In this document: positions 1 through 7,039 of the stretch, piece by piece
Numbering within the stretch: position 1 is the stretch's first letter
How the letters are laid out: each line of letters opens with the position of its first letter
Assembly: GCA_029864225.1 (NCBI GenBank)
Contig: JAOTTU010000007.1
Coordinates: 1 to 28,956 of the forward strand
Reading direction: 5' to 3'
Source: Gammaproteobacteria bacterium
Lineage (GTDB): Bacteria > Pseudomonadota > Gammaproteobacteria > UBA9214
DNA: 28,956 bases
Made by a program: the position numbers and the translations under genes
The notes under the pieces: generated by a model
What the model saw: only the letters and a program-made list of their open reading frames with translations
Told to the model about the DNA's origin: nothing
Databases searched by the model: none

Positions 1-666
1 CTGTCTAACCTTTCGATGTCGTATGGCACGCATCAGCCGTGCCGGTATTCGCAGGTGCTCCCTTAACTATCGGGCAGCAGCGCGAATTCTATATCGTTAC
101 CAGATCGTTAAAGGGGAATCGTTACCAGAGGAATTCTTCCACCGCGCAACCATCCCTTGACTGTATTAAAGCAAATAACATGCCAGCGAATCGACTGGAC
201 CGATGCCGGGTTGCCTGTTTGTACGGGAATCGGCCGGGCCCTGTGAGCCCGCCTGCCGCCCACATTGCGTATGTGAAACAGGTAAATAAAACAATAACTT
301 GTAGATAATATCCGGAGCTCAATGGGTACCCTGGTGCGTGCGCGGGTGACACGACTCAGCCGGTTATGGCGGGCGTGACAGTGGCAGGTGGCAGGCAGTG
401 CTGGCCCAGTGTCTGCTCTCGGTGCCAGATGTTGCCAACAAACGACATACTTTCATAAGCTTTCTCAATGGGTTAGGCCAATGCTTGCTGTAACCGTTGC
501 GATTCGGCGACATAATTTCCCTGTCAGGCCCTTGTCATCTTGTGATACCGCGTCAAACCCCAGTAGTTGCGTGGGTCCGGTGGGTGTACACGCAGGCTGG
601 CACAGGTATTGCTTCACCCCTGCCAGGCATGTGCCTGAACGACGAATCTACAAAGAGGATGTAAAC
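1..666. other. Region without a convincing gene
   Basis: About 660 bases hold no open frame that I recognise or that has a good ribosome binding site. Visible landmarks are a cluster of repeated ATCGTTA words (93-129), a GGAG-preceded 18-codon frame at 322-378 that is too short to call, a CATAAT hexamer at 511-516 with only a poor -35 partner (TTGCTG, 20-base spacer), and small hairpin-forming words just before the gene at 667. The region may carry the promoter and leader of that gene. The left edge may also be the downstream flank of a gene outside the window. Confidence 0.5.
93..129. repeat. Short direct repeats ATCGTTACCAGA
   Basis: The 12-mer ATCGTTACCAGA occurs at 93-104 and again at 118-129 (25-base period), and its first seven bases recur at 104-110. 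Two GAATTCT words flank the cluster. It could be a regulator binding array or a chance repeat; no adjacent gene identifies a regulator. Confidence 0.4.
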
Positions 667-885
667 ATGAAGAAATTGATGTTGATTGTCACCCTGGCTT
701 TTGCTGCTCCTTTCGCCTGGGCCGAGAGTGAAATGGCCACGGACGCCGCCGCTGCGGCTGATACAAGCGCTGAGACAGCTGCCACTGCTGCAACCAAAGT
801 CGTTGAAGTCGTCGATAAGGGAACGCCAGCGGCACCCAGAGCGCAGGCGCTGTCACAGGTCAAGACCGACGACGCGGCACAATAA
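667..885 (+). CDS. Small exported Ala-rich hypothetical protein
   Basis: This frame encodes 72 residues. Residues 1-19 form a clear Sec signal peptide (MKK, then a hydrophobic core, then a cleavage site after AFAWA-like residues, near A19). The mature part of about 53 residues is low in complexity and rich in Ala and Thr, with acidic residues at the start and a basic patch towards the C-terminus. It has no Cys and no membrane segment. The ATG at 667 was chosen because AGAGGA lies about 8 bases upstream and the signal peptide starts there; the frame stays open further upstream but that part has no protein-like character. A strong intrinsic terminator follows 12 bases after the stop, which supports a real monocistronic unit. 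I do not recognise the family. A periplasmic location is inferred; the function is unknown. Confidence 0.65.
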   Translation: MKKLMLIVTLAFAAPFAWAESEMATDAAAAADTSAETAATAATKVVEVVDKGTPAAPRAQALSQVKTDDAAQ

Positions 886-897
886 GATAACATCTTA

Positions 898-940
898 GGG
901 GTCCTGGCATCGCTGTCCCCCGCCAGGACCCCCTTTCTTT
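898..940 (+). terminator. Rho-independent terminator
   Basis: A perfect 11-bp stem (GGGGTCCTGGC at 898-908 pairing with 922-932) encloses a 13-base loop and is followed by CTTTCTTT. It lies directly after the small exported protein gene and should end its transcript. Confidence 0.85.
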
Positions 941-1370
941 CCCGCCAGTCCGGTAAATCCCTTCACCGCGCCATGATTACACACCAGTGTGATTCGACAA
1001 CACCCGGAGTCCTCCGTGGCTGAATAAGCCGCATCACTTGTGGCGCGGGTTTTCTGTAAACTAGCCCGTTGTTCTGCGACCTTTCCGCATGATCGTACCG
1101 GGACATCAGCCGGCATATCAACCTGCATTGGCACCTCGCGATCTCCGGGGCGTGTAGCAGATTGTTAACAATGGTGTTCTGTGATGGCAGTTCGTTGTAG
1201 CGCTGTTATCATGTCGCGCTGAATTCACACTCAGCAGGGATGTCTCTGGACCCAGCCCGCCACCGGCGGCAAGGTGCAGGTGCTCGCTGTGCTGGCGCTG
1301 GTCTGCCAGCCGACCCTCGTGTGGATCAATTGAAGTGCACCGTTTTTTCCCGTTAACGAAGGAGATGAGT
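941..1370. other. Non-coding stretch before the DUF481 gene
   Basis: About 430 bases without a supportable gene on either strand. It contains a perfect 12-bp palindrome ATTGTTAACAAT at 1161-1172 and probably the promoter of the DUF481 gene, which I cannot place with confidence (a TATCAT hexamer near 1207-1212 lacks a good -35). The last bases hold AAGGAG, the ribosome binding site of the next gene. Confidence 0.45.
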
Positions 1371-2387
1371 GTGAAGATGTTAATGCGTTTACTGTGTCTG
1401 TTGTGGGTGTTTTCCCTGGGCCTGCCGGCGGTTGCCGATGAGGTGTATCTGGTCAACGGCGACCGTGTCAGCGGTACGCTGATCACGAAGGCTGGGGATA
1501 CACTGACGCTGAAGACGGATTTTGCCGGCGAGATCGGGATTGCCTGGGATAAGGTCGTCAGCATCTCGACCGAGGCGCCGGTGGTGGTGCAACTGGATGA
1601 CGCGACCCTGCTCAAGGGGACGCTGGCCCGTTCCGGTGATGGTGCGGTCAGCATTGCGGGCAGTGGGCTGGTGCAGGCCGGACAGGTACCCGTGGCGCGG
1701 GTCGCCCTGATCAACCCGCCGGCGCCACAGAACGGGGTCAAGCTGAGCGGGCGCGCCAATGCCGGTGTCTATGCCGCCAAGGGCAACACCGACAAGGAGG
1801 CCTACCACGGGGATATCGAGGCCGTGGCGCGCACCAAACAGAACCGTTTCACGGCCGGCGCGATCTACAACCAGGCACTGGATGACGGTGTGGAGAGCGA
1901 GAACAATGCCACGGCCTACCTCAAGTACGACCACTTCTTCACCGAGAAGTGGTACTCCTATGCCAACACGGTACTGTTCAAGGATGACTTTGCGGACCTG
2001 AACCTGCGCACCACGCTGGGCCTGGGTGCCGGCTACCAGTTCATCGAGTCGGAGCTGACCAACCTGTCGCTGGAGGGCGGTCTGTCCTACGTGAACGAGG
2101 ACTTCGACCTGGCGGATGATGAGAGTTACCCGGCGGGGCGCTGGTCACTCAACTATGACCACTTCCTGTATCCGAAGAAGCTGCAGTTCTTCCACTTCCA
2201 CGAGGGCCTGCTGGGGCTGGAGGATACCAATGACATCATCATCATCTCGCGTACCGGTTTGCGGGCGATGCTGACCGACAGTTTCAGTGCCACGGCACAG
2301 GTCGATGTTGACTGGGACAACACCCCGTCGCCGGGCAACGATCGGGTTGATACGCGCTATCTGTTCAACCTGGGCTACGGCTGGTAG
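1371..2387 (+). CDS. DUF481 outer-membrane beta-barrel protein (YdiY-like)
   Basis: The protein is 338 residues from the chosen GTG. Residues 1-22 form a signal peptide ending PAVA before DEV. Residues 23 to about 115 form a small beta-rich domain with an LVNGDRVSGTL motif, as found at the N-terminus of many DUF481 proteins. The rest, to about 338, has the alternating Tyr/Phe/Asp-rich strands of the DUF481 (salt-stress-induced outer membrane protein) barrel, ending in an aromatic Trp as outer-membrane barrels usually do. GTG 1371 was chosen because GGAG at 1361-1364 sits 6 bases upstream; ATG 1365 is too close to it, and ATG 1377 is a possible alternative. It is monocistronic, converging on ispG with a hairpin between them. 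The E. coli relative YdiY is linked to acid or salt response, but the molecular function is unknown. Confidence 0.85.
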   Translation: MKMLMRLLCLLWVFSLGLPAVADEVYLVNGDRVSGTLITKAGDTLTLKTDFAGEIGIAWDKVVSISTEAPVVVQLDDATLLKGTLARSGDGAVSIAGSGLVQAGQVPVARVALINPPAPQNGVKLSGRANAGVYAAKGNTDKEAYHGDIEAVARTKQNRFTAGAIYNQALDDGVESENNATAYLKYDHFFTEKWYSYANTVLFKDDFADLNLRTTLGLGAGYQFIESELTNLSLEGGLSYVNEDFDLADDESYPAGRWSLNYDHFLYPKKLQFFHFHEGLLGLEDTNDIIIISRTGLRAMLTDSFSATAQVDVDWDNTPSPGNDRVDTRYLFNLGYGW

Positions 2388-2413
2388 CGGTTGAGTCAAG
2401 CCTGAACATGGAC

Positions 2414-2449
2414 TGTGCCCTGCCGCCGGTGCCGACCGGTCAGGGCACA
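2414..2449. terminator. Convergent-gene hairpin, probable terminator
   Basis: TGTGCCCTG (2414-2422) pairs perfectly with CAGGGCACA (2441-2449), with further pairing potential inside. It lies between the stops of the DUF481 gene and the convergent ispG. The plus-strand side is followed only by a short TTT, so it may be a weak terminator. Confidence 0.5.
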
Positions 2450-2451
2450 TT

Positions 2452-3714
2452 TCATCTGCAGGTGGTGCGGATCGCGGCCTGAGCGGATGGCCCATAACGC
2501 CGCTGTACATAATCGTCGACCAGCTTCTGGAAATCCGCGGCAATGGAATCACCCTTCAGTGTTACGGTCTTTTCCCCATCGACGTAGACCGGGGCAACCG
2601 GTTTCTCACCCGTGCCCGGCAGGCTGATGCCGATATTGGCATGTTTGCTTTCACCGGGTCCGTTGACCACGCAGCCCATGACGGCCACGGTCATCTCTTC
2701 GACGCCCGGGTATTGCTGGCGCCAGACCGGCATCTGGGTGCGCAGGTGTCCCTCGATGTCCTGGGCGAGTTGTTGAAAGTAATGGCTGGTAGTGCGACCA
2801 CAACCCGGACAGGCGACAACCGCGGGGGTGAAATGCCGCAGTCCCATCGACTGCAGCAGTTCCTGGGCCACGATGACCTCGCGGGTGCGGTCACCGCCCG
2901 GTTCCGGTGTCAGGGAGATGCGGATGGTGTCGCCGATGCCTTCCTGCAGCAGCACCGACAGGGCGGCCGTGGAGGCCACGATGCCCCGGGTGCCCATGCC
3001 GGCCTCGGTCAGGCCGAGGTGCAGGGCATAGTCACAGCGCGCCGAGAGTTCGCGGTAGACTGCGATCAGGTCCTGAACCCGGCTCATCTTGGCCGACAGG
3101 ATGATGTGGTCGCGCCCGAGCCCGATGGACTCCGCCTGGGTGGCACTTTCCAGTGCCGAGGTCACCATGATCTCGTGCATCACCTGGTGTGATGCTTTGG
3201 ATTCGCTGCGCCGTGAGTTCTCATCCATGAGCCGTGCGACCAGTGCCTGGTCCAGGCTGCCCCAGTTAACGCCGATGCGCACCGGCTTGTCATAGCGGCA
3301 GGCGGTCTCGATACAGGCGCTGAACTGCTCGTCGCGTTTCTTGCCGCGGCCGACATTACCGGGATTGATGCGGTACTTGGCCAGCGCCTCGGCGCACCCG
3401 GGGTGGTTCGCCAGCAGCTTGTGCCCGTTGAAATGGAAGTCGCCGACCAGCGGGATGTCCAGGTTGGCCTTCAGCAGGCGTTCATGGATGTCAGGCACGG
3501 CGCGCGCCGCGTCCTCGGAGTTGACCGTGATCCGCACCAACTCGGAACCGGCACGGGCCAGTTCCGTCACCTGCTGTACGGTTGCGGCCACGTCCGCGGT
3601 GTCGGTGTTGGTCATGGACTGCACCAGGACCGGCGCAGCGCCACCGACAGTGACATTGCCGATGTGGACTGCGATCGAGTGACGGGGCGTGATCATGGGC
3701 GGGGAGACAGACAT
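2452..3714 (-). CDS. ispG: 4-hydroxy-3-methylbut-2-enyl diphosphate synthase
   Basis: IspG (GcpE) converts 2-C-methyl-D-erythritol 2,4-cyclodiphosphate into HMBPP, the next-to-last MEP-pathway step, in the cytosol. The 420-residue protein has the N-terminal TIM-barrel hallmarks (VQSMTNTDT near 31, GDFHFNGH near 91, INPGN near 116). The C-terminal iron-sulphur domain has C302 and C305 in CPGC, C348 in MGCVVNGPGE and E355, the expected 4Fe-4S ligands. It is longer than the 372-residue E. coli enzyme, as in several other gammaproteobacteria. The start at 3714 lacks an obvious Shine-Dalgarno sequence; M7 at 3696 is an alternative. The gene stands alone between DUF481 and lexA, not beside hisS or rodZ as in E. 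coli. ispE, from the same pathway, lies at the other end of the window. Confidence 0.97.
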   Translation of the reverse strand: MSVSPPMITPRHSIAVHIGNVTVGGAAPVLVQSMTNTDTADVAATVQQVTELARAGSELVRITVNSEDAARAVPDIHERLLKANLDIPLVGDFHFNGHKLLANHPGCAEALAKYRINPGNVGRGKKRDEQFSACIETACRYDKPVRIGVNWGSLDQALVARLMDENSRRSESKASHQVMHEIMVTSALESATQAESIGLGRDHIILSAKMSRVQDLIAVYRELSARCDYALHLGLTEAGMGTRGIVASTAALSVLLQEGIGDTIRISLTPEPGGDRTREVIVAQELLQSMGLRHFTPAVVACPGCGRTTSHYFQQLAQDIEGHLRTQMPVWRQQYPGVEEMTVAVMGCVVNGPGESKHANIGISLPGTGEKPVAPVYVDGEKTVTLKGDSIAADFQKLVDDYVQRRYGPSAQAAIRTTCR

Positions 3715-3879
3715 GCAACGGCTACCTGTATATCAAGAAGTCGGTAATGATAATTCATTTCCCGGGGCCGCACAGGGCACAGGGAAGCGGGTCGCCCAAT
3801 GGCAGTCGGGGTGCCAGGCGCCGCGACGGTGTGCTCGCTGAGACTTTTTATTAATTAAAACAATAAGATGTATGGACAC

Positions 3880-3907
3880 TTGCATCCGAATAAATACTGT
3901 GTATATT
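3880..3907 (+). promoter_or_regulatory. Putative lexA promoter
   Basis: TTGCAT (3880-3885) and TATATT (3902-3907) are separated by 16 bases, with an AT-rich stretch upstream (3847-3868) that could act as an UP element. The -10 lies inside the first LexA box, so LexA binding would block RNA polymerase. The predicted transcript would start near 3914 and leave a leader of about 28 bases. Confidence 0.55.
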
Positions 3908-3912
3908 CACAG
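3897..3912. promoter_or_regulatory. LexA operator (SOS box 1)
   Basis: CTGTGTATATTCACAG matches the gammaproteobacterial LexA consensus CTGT-N8-ACAG exactly. It extends to a TA...TA-flanked 20-mer that is palindromic at 9 of 10 positions per arm. It overlaps the predicted -10 of lexA, as expected for autorepression. Confidence 0.92.
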
Positions 3913-3915
3913 TAC

Positions 3916-3931
3916 CTGTACAGATAAACAG
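3916..3931. promoter_or_regulatory. LexA operator (SOS box 2)
   Basis: CTGTACAGATAAACAG is a second exact CTGT-N8-ACAG site, three bases after box 1 (19 bp centre to centre). It ends 10 bases before the lexA start codon. The lexA gene of E. coli also carries two tandem boxes. The central eight bases are less symmetric than in box 1, so it may bind more weakly. Confidence 0.88.
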
Positions 3932-3941
3932 TTATACCCTT

Positions 3942-4547
3942 ATGGCCAAAGACACCCTCACCGCCCGGCAGGCCGAGATCCTCGCGCTGATCCGCCACCA
4001 CATTGCACACGCGGGTTGCCCACCCACACGCGCCGAGATTGCCGCTGCGCTGGGCTTCCGTTCACCGAACGCCGCTGAGGACCACCTTCGTGCCCTGGAA
4101 CGTAAAGGGGTCATTGAGCTGGTTTCCGGTGCCTCGCGCGGGATCCGGCTGCTGGAGGAAGACCCCGGCCTGCCCGTGATCGGGCGTGTCGCGGCGGGTG
4201 AACCGATACTCGCGCAGCAGCATATCGAGGATTACTGCCGGATCGAGGCGGACCTGTTTCATCCGCGTGCGGATTACCTGCTGCAGGTGCACGGTGACAG
4301 CATGAAGGATATTGGCATCATGGACGGCGACCTGCTGGCGGTGCACCGCACCCCGCATGCCGAGAACGGCCAGATCGTGGTCGCCCGCATTGACGAGGAG
4401 GTGACCGTCAAGCGGTTCCGCCGGCGCGGTTCCGTTGTGCGTCTGCTGCCGGAAAACCCGGCCTACGAACCCATCAAGATTGATTTGCGAGAGCAGCCCC
4501 TGGTGATCGAGGGGTTGGGTGTCGGCGTAGTGCGCAAGGAGATATGA
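3942..4547 (+). CDS. lexA: LexA SOS repressor
   Basis: The protein is 201 residues, the usual LexA size. Residues 1-70 form the winged-helix DNA-binding domain (TARQAEILALI, then PTRAEIAAALGFRSPNAAEDHL as the recognition region). Residues about 78-200 are the S24 self-cleaving domain, with the A85-G86 scissile bond in VAAGEP, the nucleophile S120 in GDSMKD and the general base K157. RecA-DNA filaments stimulate this cleavage and release the SOS regulon. No Shine-Dalgarno sequence is visible before ATG 3942, although homology fixes the start. Two SOS boxes lie immediately upstream, so the gene is autoregulated. The stop overlaps the start region of the SulA/ImuA-like gene, indicating one SOS operon. 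Confidence 0.98.
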   Translation: MAKDTLTARQAEILALIRHHIAHAGCPPTRAEIAAALGFRSPNAAEDHLRALERKGVIELVSGASRGIRLLEEDPGLPVIGRVAAGEPILAQQHIEDYCRIEADLFHPRADYLLQVHGDSMKDIGIMDGDLLAVHRTPHAENGQIVVARIDEEVTVKRFRRRGSVVRLLPENPAYEPIKIDLREQPLVIEGLGVGVVRKEI

Positions 4548-4549
4548 CC

Positions 4550-5158
4550 ATGAACAGTTCCCCCAAACTGCACCACCTGAATGCCTGGGACAAGCAAGCC
4601 TCACGCCCTGTGCCTGTCATCTCCGCCGGGATACCCGAACTGGAAGCCCTGCTGCCTGCCGGCGGCTGGCCGAAACGCGGCCTGGTCGAGGTGCTGCTCC
4701 CGGACGACTATACCGATGGGCTGTCGCTGTTCCTCCCGGCGCTGGCGCGGCTGAGCCAGCAGGGCCGCTGGCTGGGCATGGTGGTGCCGCCTTACCTGGC
4801 GCGCGCACGGGTGGTGTCGGACCGGGGCGTGGATGCAGCGCGTATCCTGCAAGTCAATCCGCACAAGGGGCGCAGCGGGCTGTGGACGCTGGAGTCGCTG
4901 CTGCGCTCCGGTAACTTCAGTGTTGTGATGGCGTGGCCGGGCTGCGCGACGGAACTAATGGCAAAACGCCTGGAAAAGGCCGCCAGTATCGGTCATACCC
5001 TCGGCATCCTGTTCCGGGTGGAGACGCGCCCGTTTACGGCATCGAGAATCGGGCTGCGCCTGCGGCTGGAGGCCGATGATACCGGTCGGGCGGTCTACCT
5101 GCTGGATGAGCAGGGTAACCGGCTGTCCGGCACGGCTCCGTATAGCGCGGCCCATTAA
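4550..5158 (+). CDS. SulA/ImuA-like SOS protein
   Basis: The protein is 202 residues and belongs to the RecA-fold SulA/ImuA superfamily. The signature is near residues 30-50: an ELEALLPAGGWPKRGLVEVL stretch like the one that opens the core of ImuA and lexA-linked SulA proteins. A GRWLGMVVPPY strand and an SVVMAWPG strand follow. SulA blocks FtsZ during DNA damage, whereas ImuA assists the ImuB/DnaE2 mutasome. Here the gene directly follows lexA, as sulA does in Pseudomonas, and there is no imuB or dnaE2 next to it, which favours a division-inhibitor role; sequence alone does not decide. ATG 4550 was chosen because AAGGAG (4536-4541) sits 8 bases upstream; ATG 4544 would be only 2 bases away. 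It should be induced with lexA. It converges on the next gene. Confidence 0.8.
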   Translation: MNSSPKLHHLNAWDKQASRPVPVISAGIPELEALLPAGGWPKRGLVEVLLPDDYTDGLSLFLPALARLSQQGRWLGMVVPPYLARARVVSDRGVDAARILQVNPHKGRSGLWTLESLLRSGNFSVVMAWPGCATELMAKRLEKAASIGHTLGILFRVETRPFTASRIGLRLRLEADDTGRAVYLLDEQGNRLSGTAPYSAAH

Positions 5159-5188
5159 TGCCCCGCCTACCTCAACCCCGTGGCCGGG

Positions 5189-5593
5189 CTACGCGCCAGG
5201 GTGAGGTGACAGGCTGGCCTTCAGCAGGTCTTCCATGGCCTGCCCGCGTACCGGGTGCTGCAGCACCGCGTGCAAGGGGAGGATTTCGTTGAGCGGGTCG
5301 ACGTAGCGGCGTTCTGTTTTATCCACCATCACGATCACCCGCGCGGCGGGCGCGAACCTCTGCAGGCTATAGAGGAACACGTCCAGGTTGCTGATATTGA
5401 CGCCGGCGTAGTTGTTGCCATAACCGTAGAAGAATTCCGCCACCACGAAATCCGGGGCCTGTGACTTCAGCTGGCTGATGGCCTTGCGGATCGAGCCCAC
5501 CCGGGTCTCATTGAATCCGAGCCGGCGGTACGCACCGGAAAAATCCGGATGGGTGGGTGACTCGACAATGGACAGCAGGGTCGGTGAGGGCAT
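5189..5593 (-). CDS. Degenerate response-regulator receiver-like protein
   Basis: The protein is 134 residues and its family is not recognised. The predicted order of strands and helices resembles a CheY-like receiver: TLLSIVES near 5-12, a second strand and helix near 31-45, PDFVVAEF at 48-54, ARVIVMVDKTERR at 84-96, and HAVLQHPVRGQAMEDLL at 108-124. The position expected for the phosphorylated Asp is E53, and the Lys-Pro motif is replaced by H113-P114. If it is a receiver it cannot be phosphorylated normally and may sit in one fixed state. There is no output domain. No Shine-Dalgarno sequence is seen, but an in-frame stop upstream limits longer starts. It follows the SRPBCC gene by 42 bases on the same strand and may be its co-transcribed partner. 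The receiver reading is an inference. Confidence 0.7.
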   Translation of the reverse strand: MPSPTLLSIVESPTHPDFSGAYRRLGFNETRVGSIRKAISQLKSQAPDFVVAEFFYGYGNNYAGVNISNLDVFLYSLQRFAPAARVIVMVDKTERRYVDPLNEILPLHAVLQHPVRGQAMEDLLKASLSPHPGA

Positions 5594-5615
5594 CTGGCAA
5601 GTTCAGCGTGTTGTG

Positions 5616-5632
5616 GGGAGCGGCATGCTCCC
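5616..5632 (-). terminator. Intergenic hairpin, possible attenuator
   Basis: GGGAGC (5616-5621) pairs with GCTCCC (5627-5632) around a 5-base loop, between the SRPBCC gene and the receiver-like gene. No T-tract follows on the minus strand, so it may stabilise or pause the transcript rather than end it. Confidence 0.3.
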
Positions 5633-5635
5633 GGG

Positions 5636-6064
5636 TTACTGCTGAAACGACTTCGCCAATGCCCCGAGCAGTGCCACATAGATCCCGTGGCAGAACTCGA
5701 CGGCATCCTCGGATTTCGACTCCCACCTTGAGGACCACTCAACCAGCGTCCCGCCGCTATCGGGGTCGGGTGCCAGCCTGATCGAGCCGATGTAATTGGA
5801 GACATCCCGCGGCGCTACCGGGGAGGGGCCGTCATCGATGGAATACCTTAGCAGGTGCTGGTCCGCGTCGATTTCGATCAGGGTCTCGTGGAAGACCTGG
5901 TTGAGTATCCTTTTGGCACCCACCTCGCTAGCGGCCCGCTCGCCGACCTTATCAACATGGGTGATGACATTTGGGGCCCAGGAAAAATCATGGAAGTTGC
6001 TGAGTCGGGCCCAGACCTCGTCAACGGGTGCGGGTACGACGATCGACTGACTGGTTGATGGCAT
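5636..6064 (-). CDS. SRPBCC (START-like/polyketide cyclase) family protein
   Basis: The protein is 142 residues, the normal length for a single-domain SRPBCC protein. The opening STSQSIVVPAPVDEVWARLSNF is the first strand and helix of the helix-grip fold. It continues with GAKRILN, HETLIEIDADQHLLRYSID, and a C-terminal helix DAVEFCHGIYVALLGALAKSF that would line the hydrophobic cavity. Such proteins bind or act on small hydrophobic ligands in the cytosol, and the ligand here is unknown. A strong GGAGGAG lies about 6 bases before ATG 6064. It is on the same strand as the cell-wall genes and follows the aminotransferase by 69 bases. Good ribosome binding suggests efficient expression. I see no reason to link it to peptidoglycan beyond position. 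Confidence 0.88.
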   Translation of the reverse strand: MPSTSQSIVVPAPVDEVWARLSNFHDFSWAPNVITHVDKVGERAASEVGAKRILNQVFHETLIEIDADQHLLRYSIDDGPSPVAPRDVSNYIGSIRLAPDPDSGGTLVEWSSRWESKSEDAVEFCHGIYVALLGALAKSFQQ

Positions 6065-6133
6065 TTGTTTCTCCTCCGGGTTTTTACTGACGGTGACCGG
6101 GAGGATATAACGCCCGGGTCCTGAAAGGCAGCT

Positions 6134-6997
6134 TTAACTTGCCTCGCCCCGGCGCAGGGCCTCCTTGTAGTCCTGGTAGAGCCGGATCATGCGTCTCCAG
6201 AGCGCGCCGGGCTGGCCGTTCCCGATAAGCCGGTCGTTGAGATGGGTGACCGGTGAGATCTCCCGGGTGGAGCTGGTGAGCCAGATCTCCTCGGCCTGTT
6301 CGAGTTCCAGCTCGGGGATGTCGGCCTCGCGGAAGGGTATGCCGTTGGCTGCAGCCAGCTCCAGGACCAGATCGCGGGTGATGCCCGGTAGCAGGGCAGG
6401 CCCGTTGGGCGGTGTCACCAGGTCGCCATTGAGGACAATGAACAAGTTGCTGGCCGCGCCTTCGATCGCATAGCCATTCTTGATCAGGATCGCCTCGGCG
6501 GTCGCCGCATCGATGGCTTGCTGGCGCATCAGCACATTGGGCAGCAGGGTGATGGCCTTGATGTCGCATTGTTGCCAGCGTATGTCCGGCAGGGTGATGG
6601 CCTTGACCCCGGCCTCGCTGGCACGGGTGCTCACAGCGGGTGCCGGCGTACTCATGGCAAACACCGTCGGGCGGGTATCAACCGGGAAGGCATGGTCGCG
6701 CCTGGCAGCGACACCGCGGGTAACCTGCAGGTAGACCGCCTGGTCGTCGCCAGCGTTGCGCCCCACAAGTTCGATGAGCAGTTCGCTCCATTCCGCGTCG
6801 GTCAGCGGGTTGCCGATACGCACGCCGTCAAGGCTGTTTTTCAGGCGCTTGAGGTGGTGGGGGAGCCGGAACAGTTTGCGGTTGTAGACCGGGATCACCT
6901 CGTAGATCCCGTCACCGAACAGGAAGCCACGGTCCATCACGGACACCTGTGCCTGTTCCAGGGGCAGGAAGGTACCGTTCAGGTAGGCAGTGGACAT
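6134..6997 (-). CDS. dat: D-amino-acid aminotransferase, fold-type IV PLP enzyme
   Basis: The protein is 287 residues, matching the D-alanine aminotransferase subgroup of class IV transaminases. MDRGFLFGDGIYEV (21-34) is the class signature. QVTRGVAARRDHAFP (91-105) resembles the D-specific carboxylate-binding loop. K147 in CDIKAITLLPNVL is the PLP lysine, and IEGAASNLF (178-186) contacts the cofactor phosphate. It should interconvert D-Ala and 2-oxoglutarate with pyruvate and D-Glu. It is 42 bases downstream of the D,D-carboxypeptidase gene on the same strand, so it probably handles D-Ala released from the wall or supplies D-Glu for peptidoglycan. A branched-chain aminotransferase or aminodeoxychorismate lyase is possible but less likely. 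No clear Shine-Dalgarno sequence precedes ATG 6997. Confidence 0.88.
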   Translation of the reverse strand: MSTAYLNGTFLPLEQAQVSVMDRGFLFGDGIYEVIPVYNRKLFRLPHHLKRLKNSLDGVRIGNPLTDAEWSELLIELVGRNAGDDQAVYLQVTRGVAARRDHAFPVDTRPTVFAMSTPAPAVSTRASEAGVKAITLPDIRWQQCDIKAITLLPNVLMRQQAIDAATAEAILIKNGYAIEGAASNLFIVLNGDLVTPPNGPALLPGITRDLVLELAAANGIPFREADIPELELEQAEEIWLTSSTREISPVTHLNDRLIGNGQPGALWRRMIRLYQDYKEALRRGEAS

Positions 6998-7039
6998 GAG
7001 AGCGGGTTGGGGCCGGGAGGAGCTTGAGGTGCTCGGGCC

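Noticed and set aside
39..308. 89-codon plus-strand frame at the left edge
   Set aside because: No ribosome binding site, mixed composition, no familiar motif; the opposite strand frame at 122-352 is no better.
322..378. 18-codon frame with GGAG 4 bases upstream
   Set aside because: Too short and Arg-rich with no supporting context; mentioned only as a landmark.
5636..6064. SRPBCC protein as a peptidoglycan enzyme
   Set aside because: The fold signature is a ligand-binding START-like domain; its link to the wall genes is only by position.
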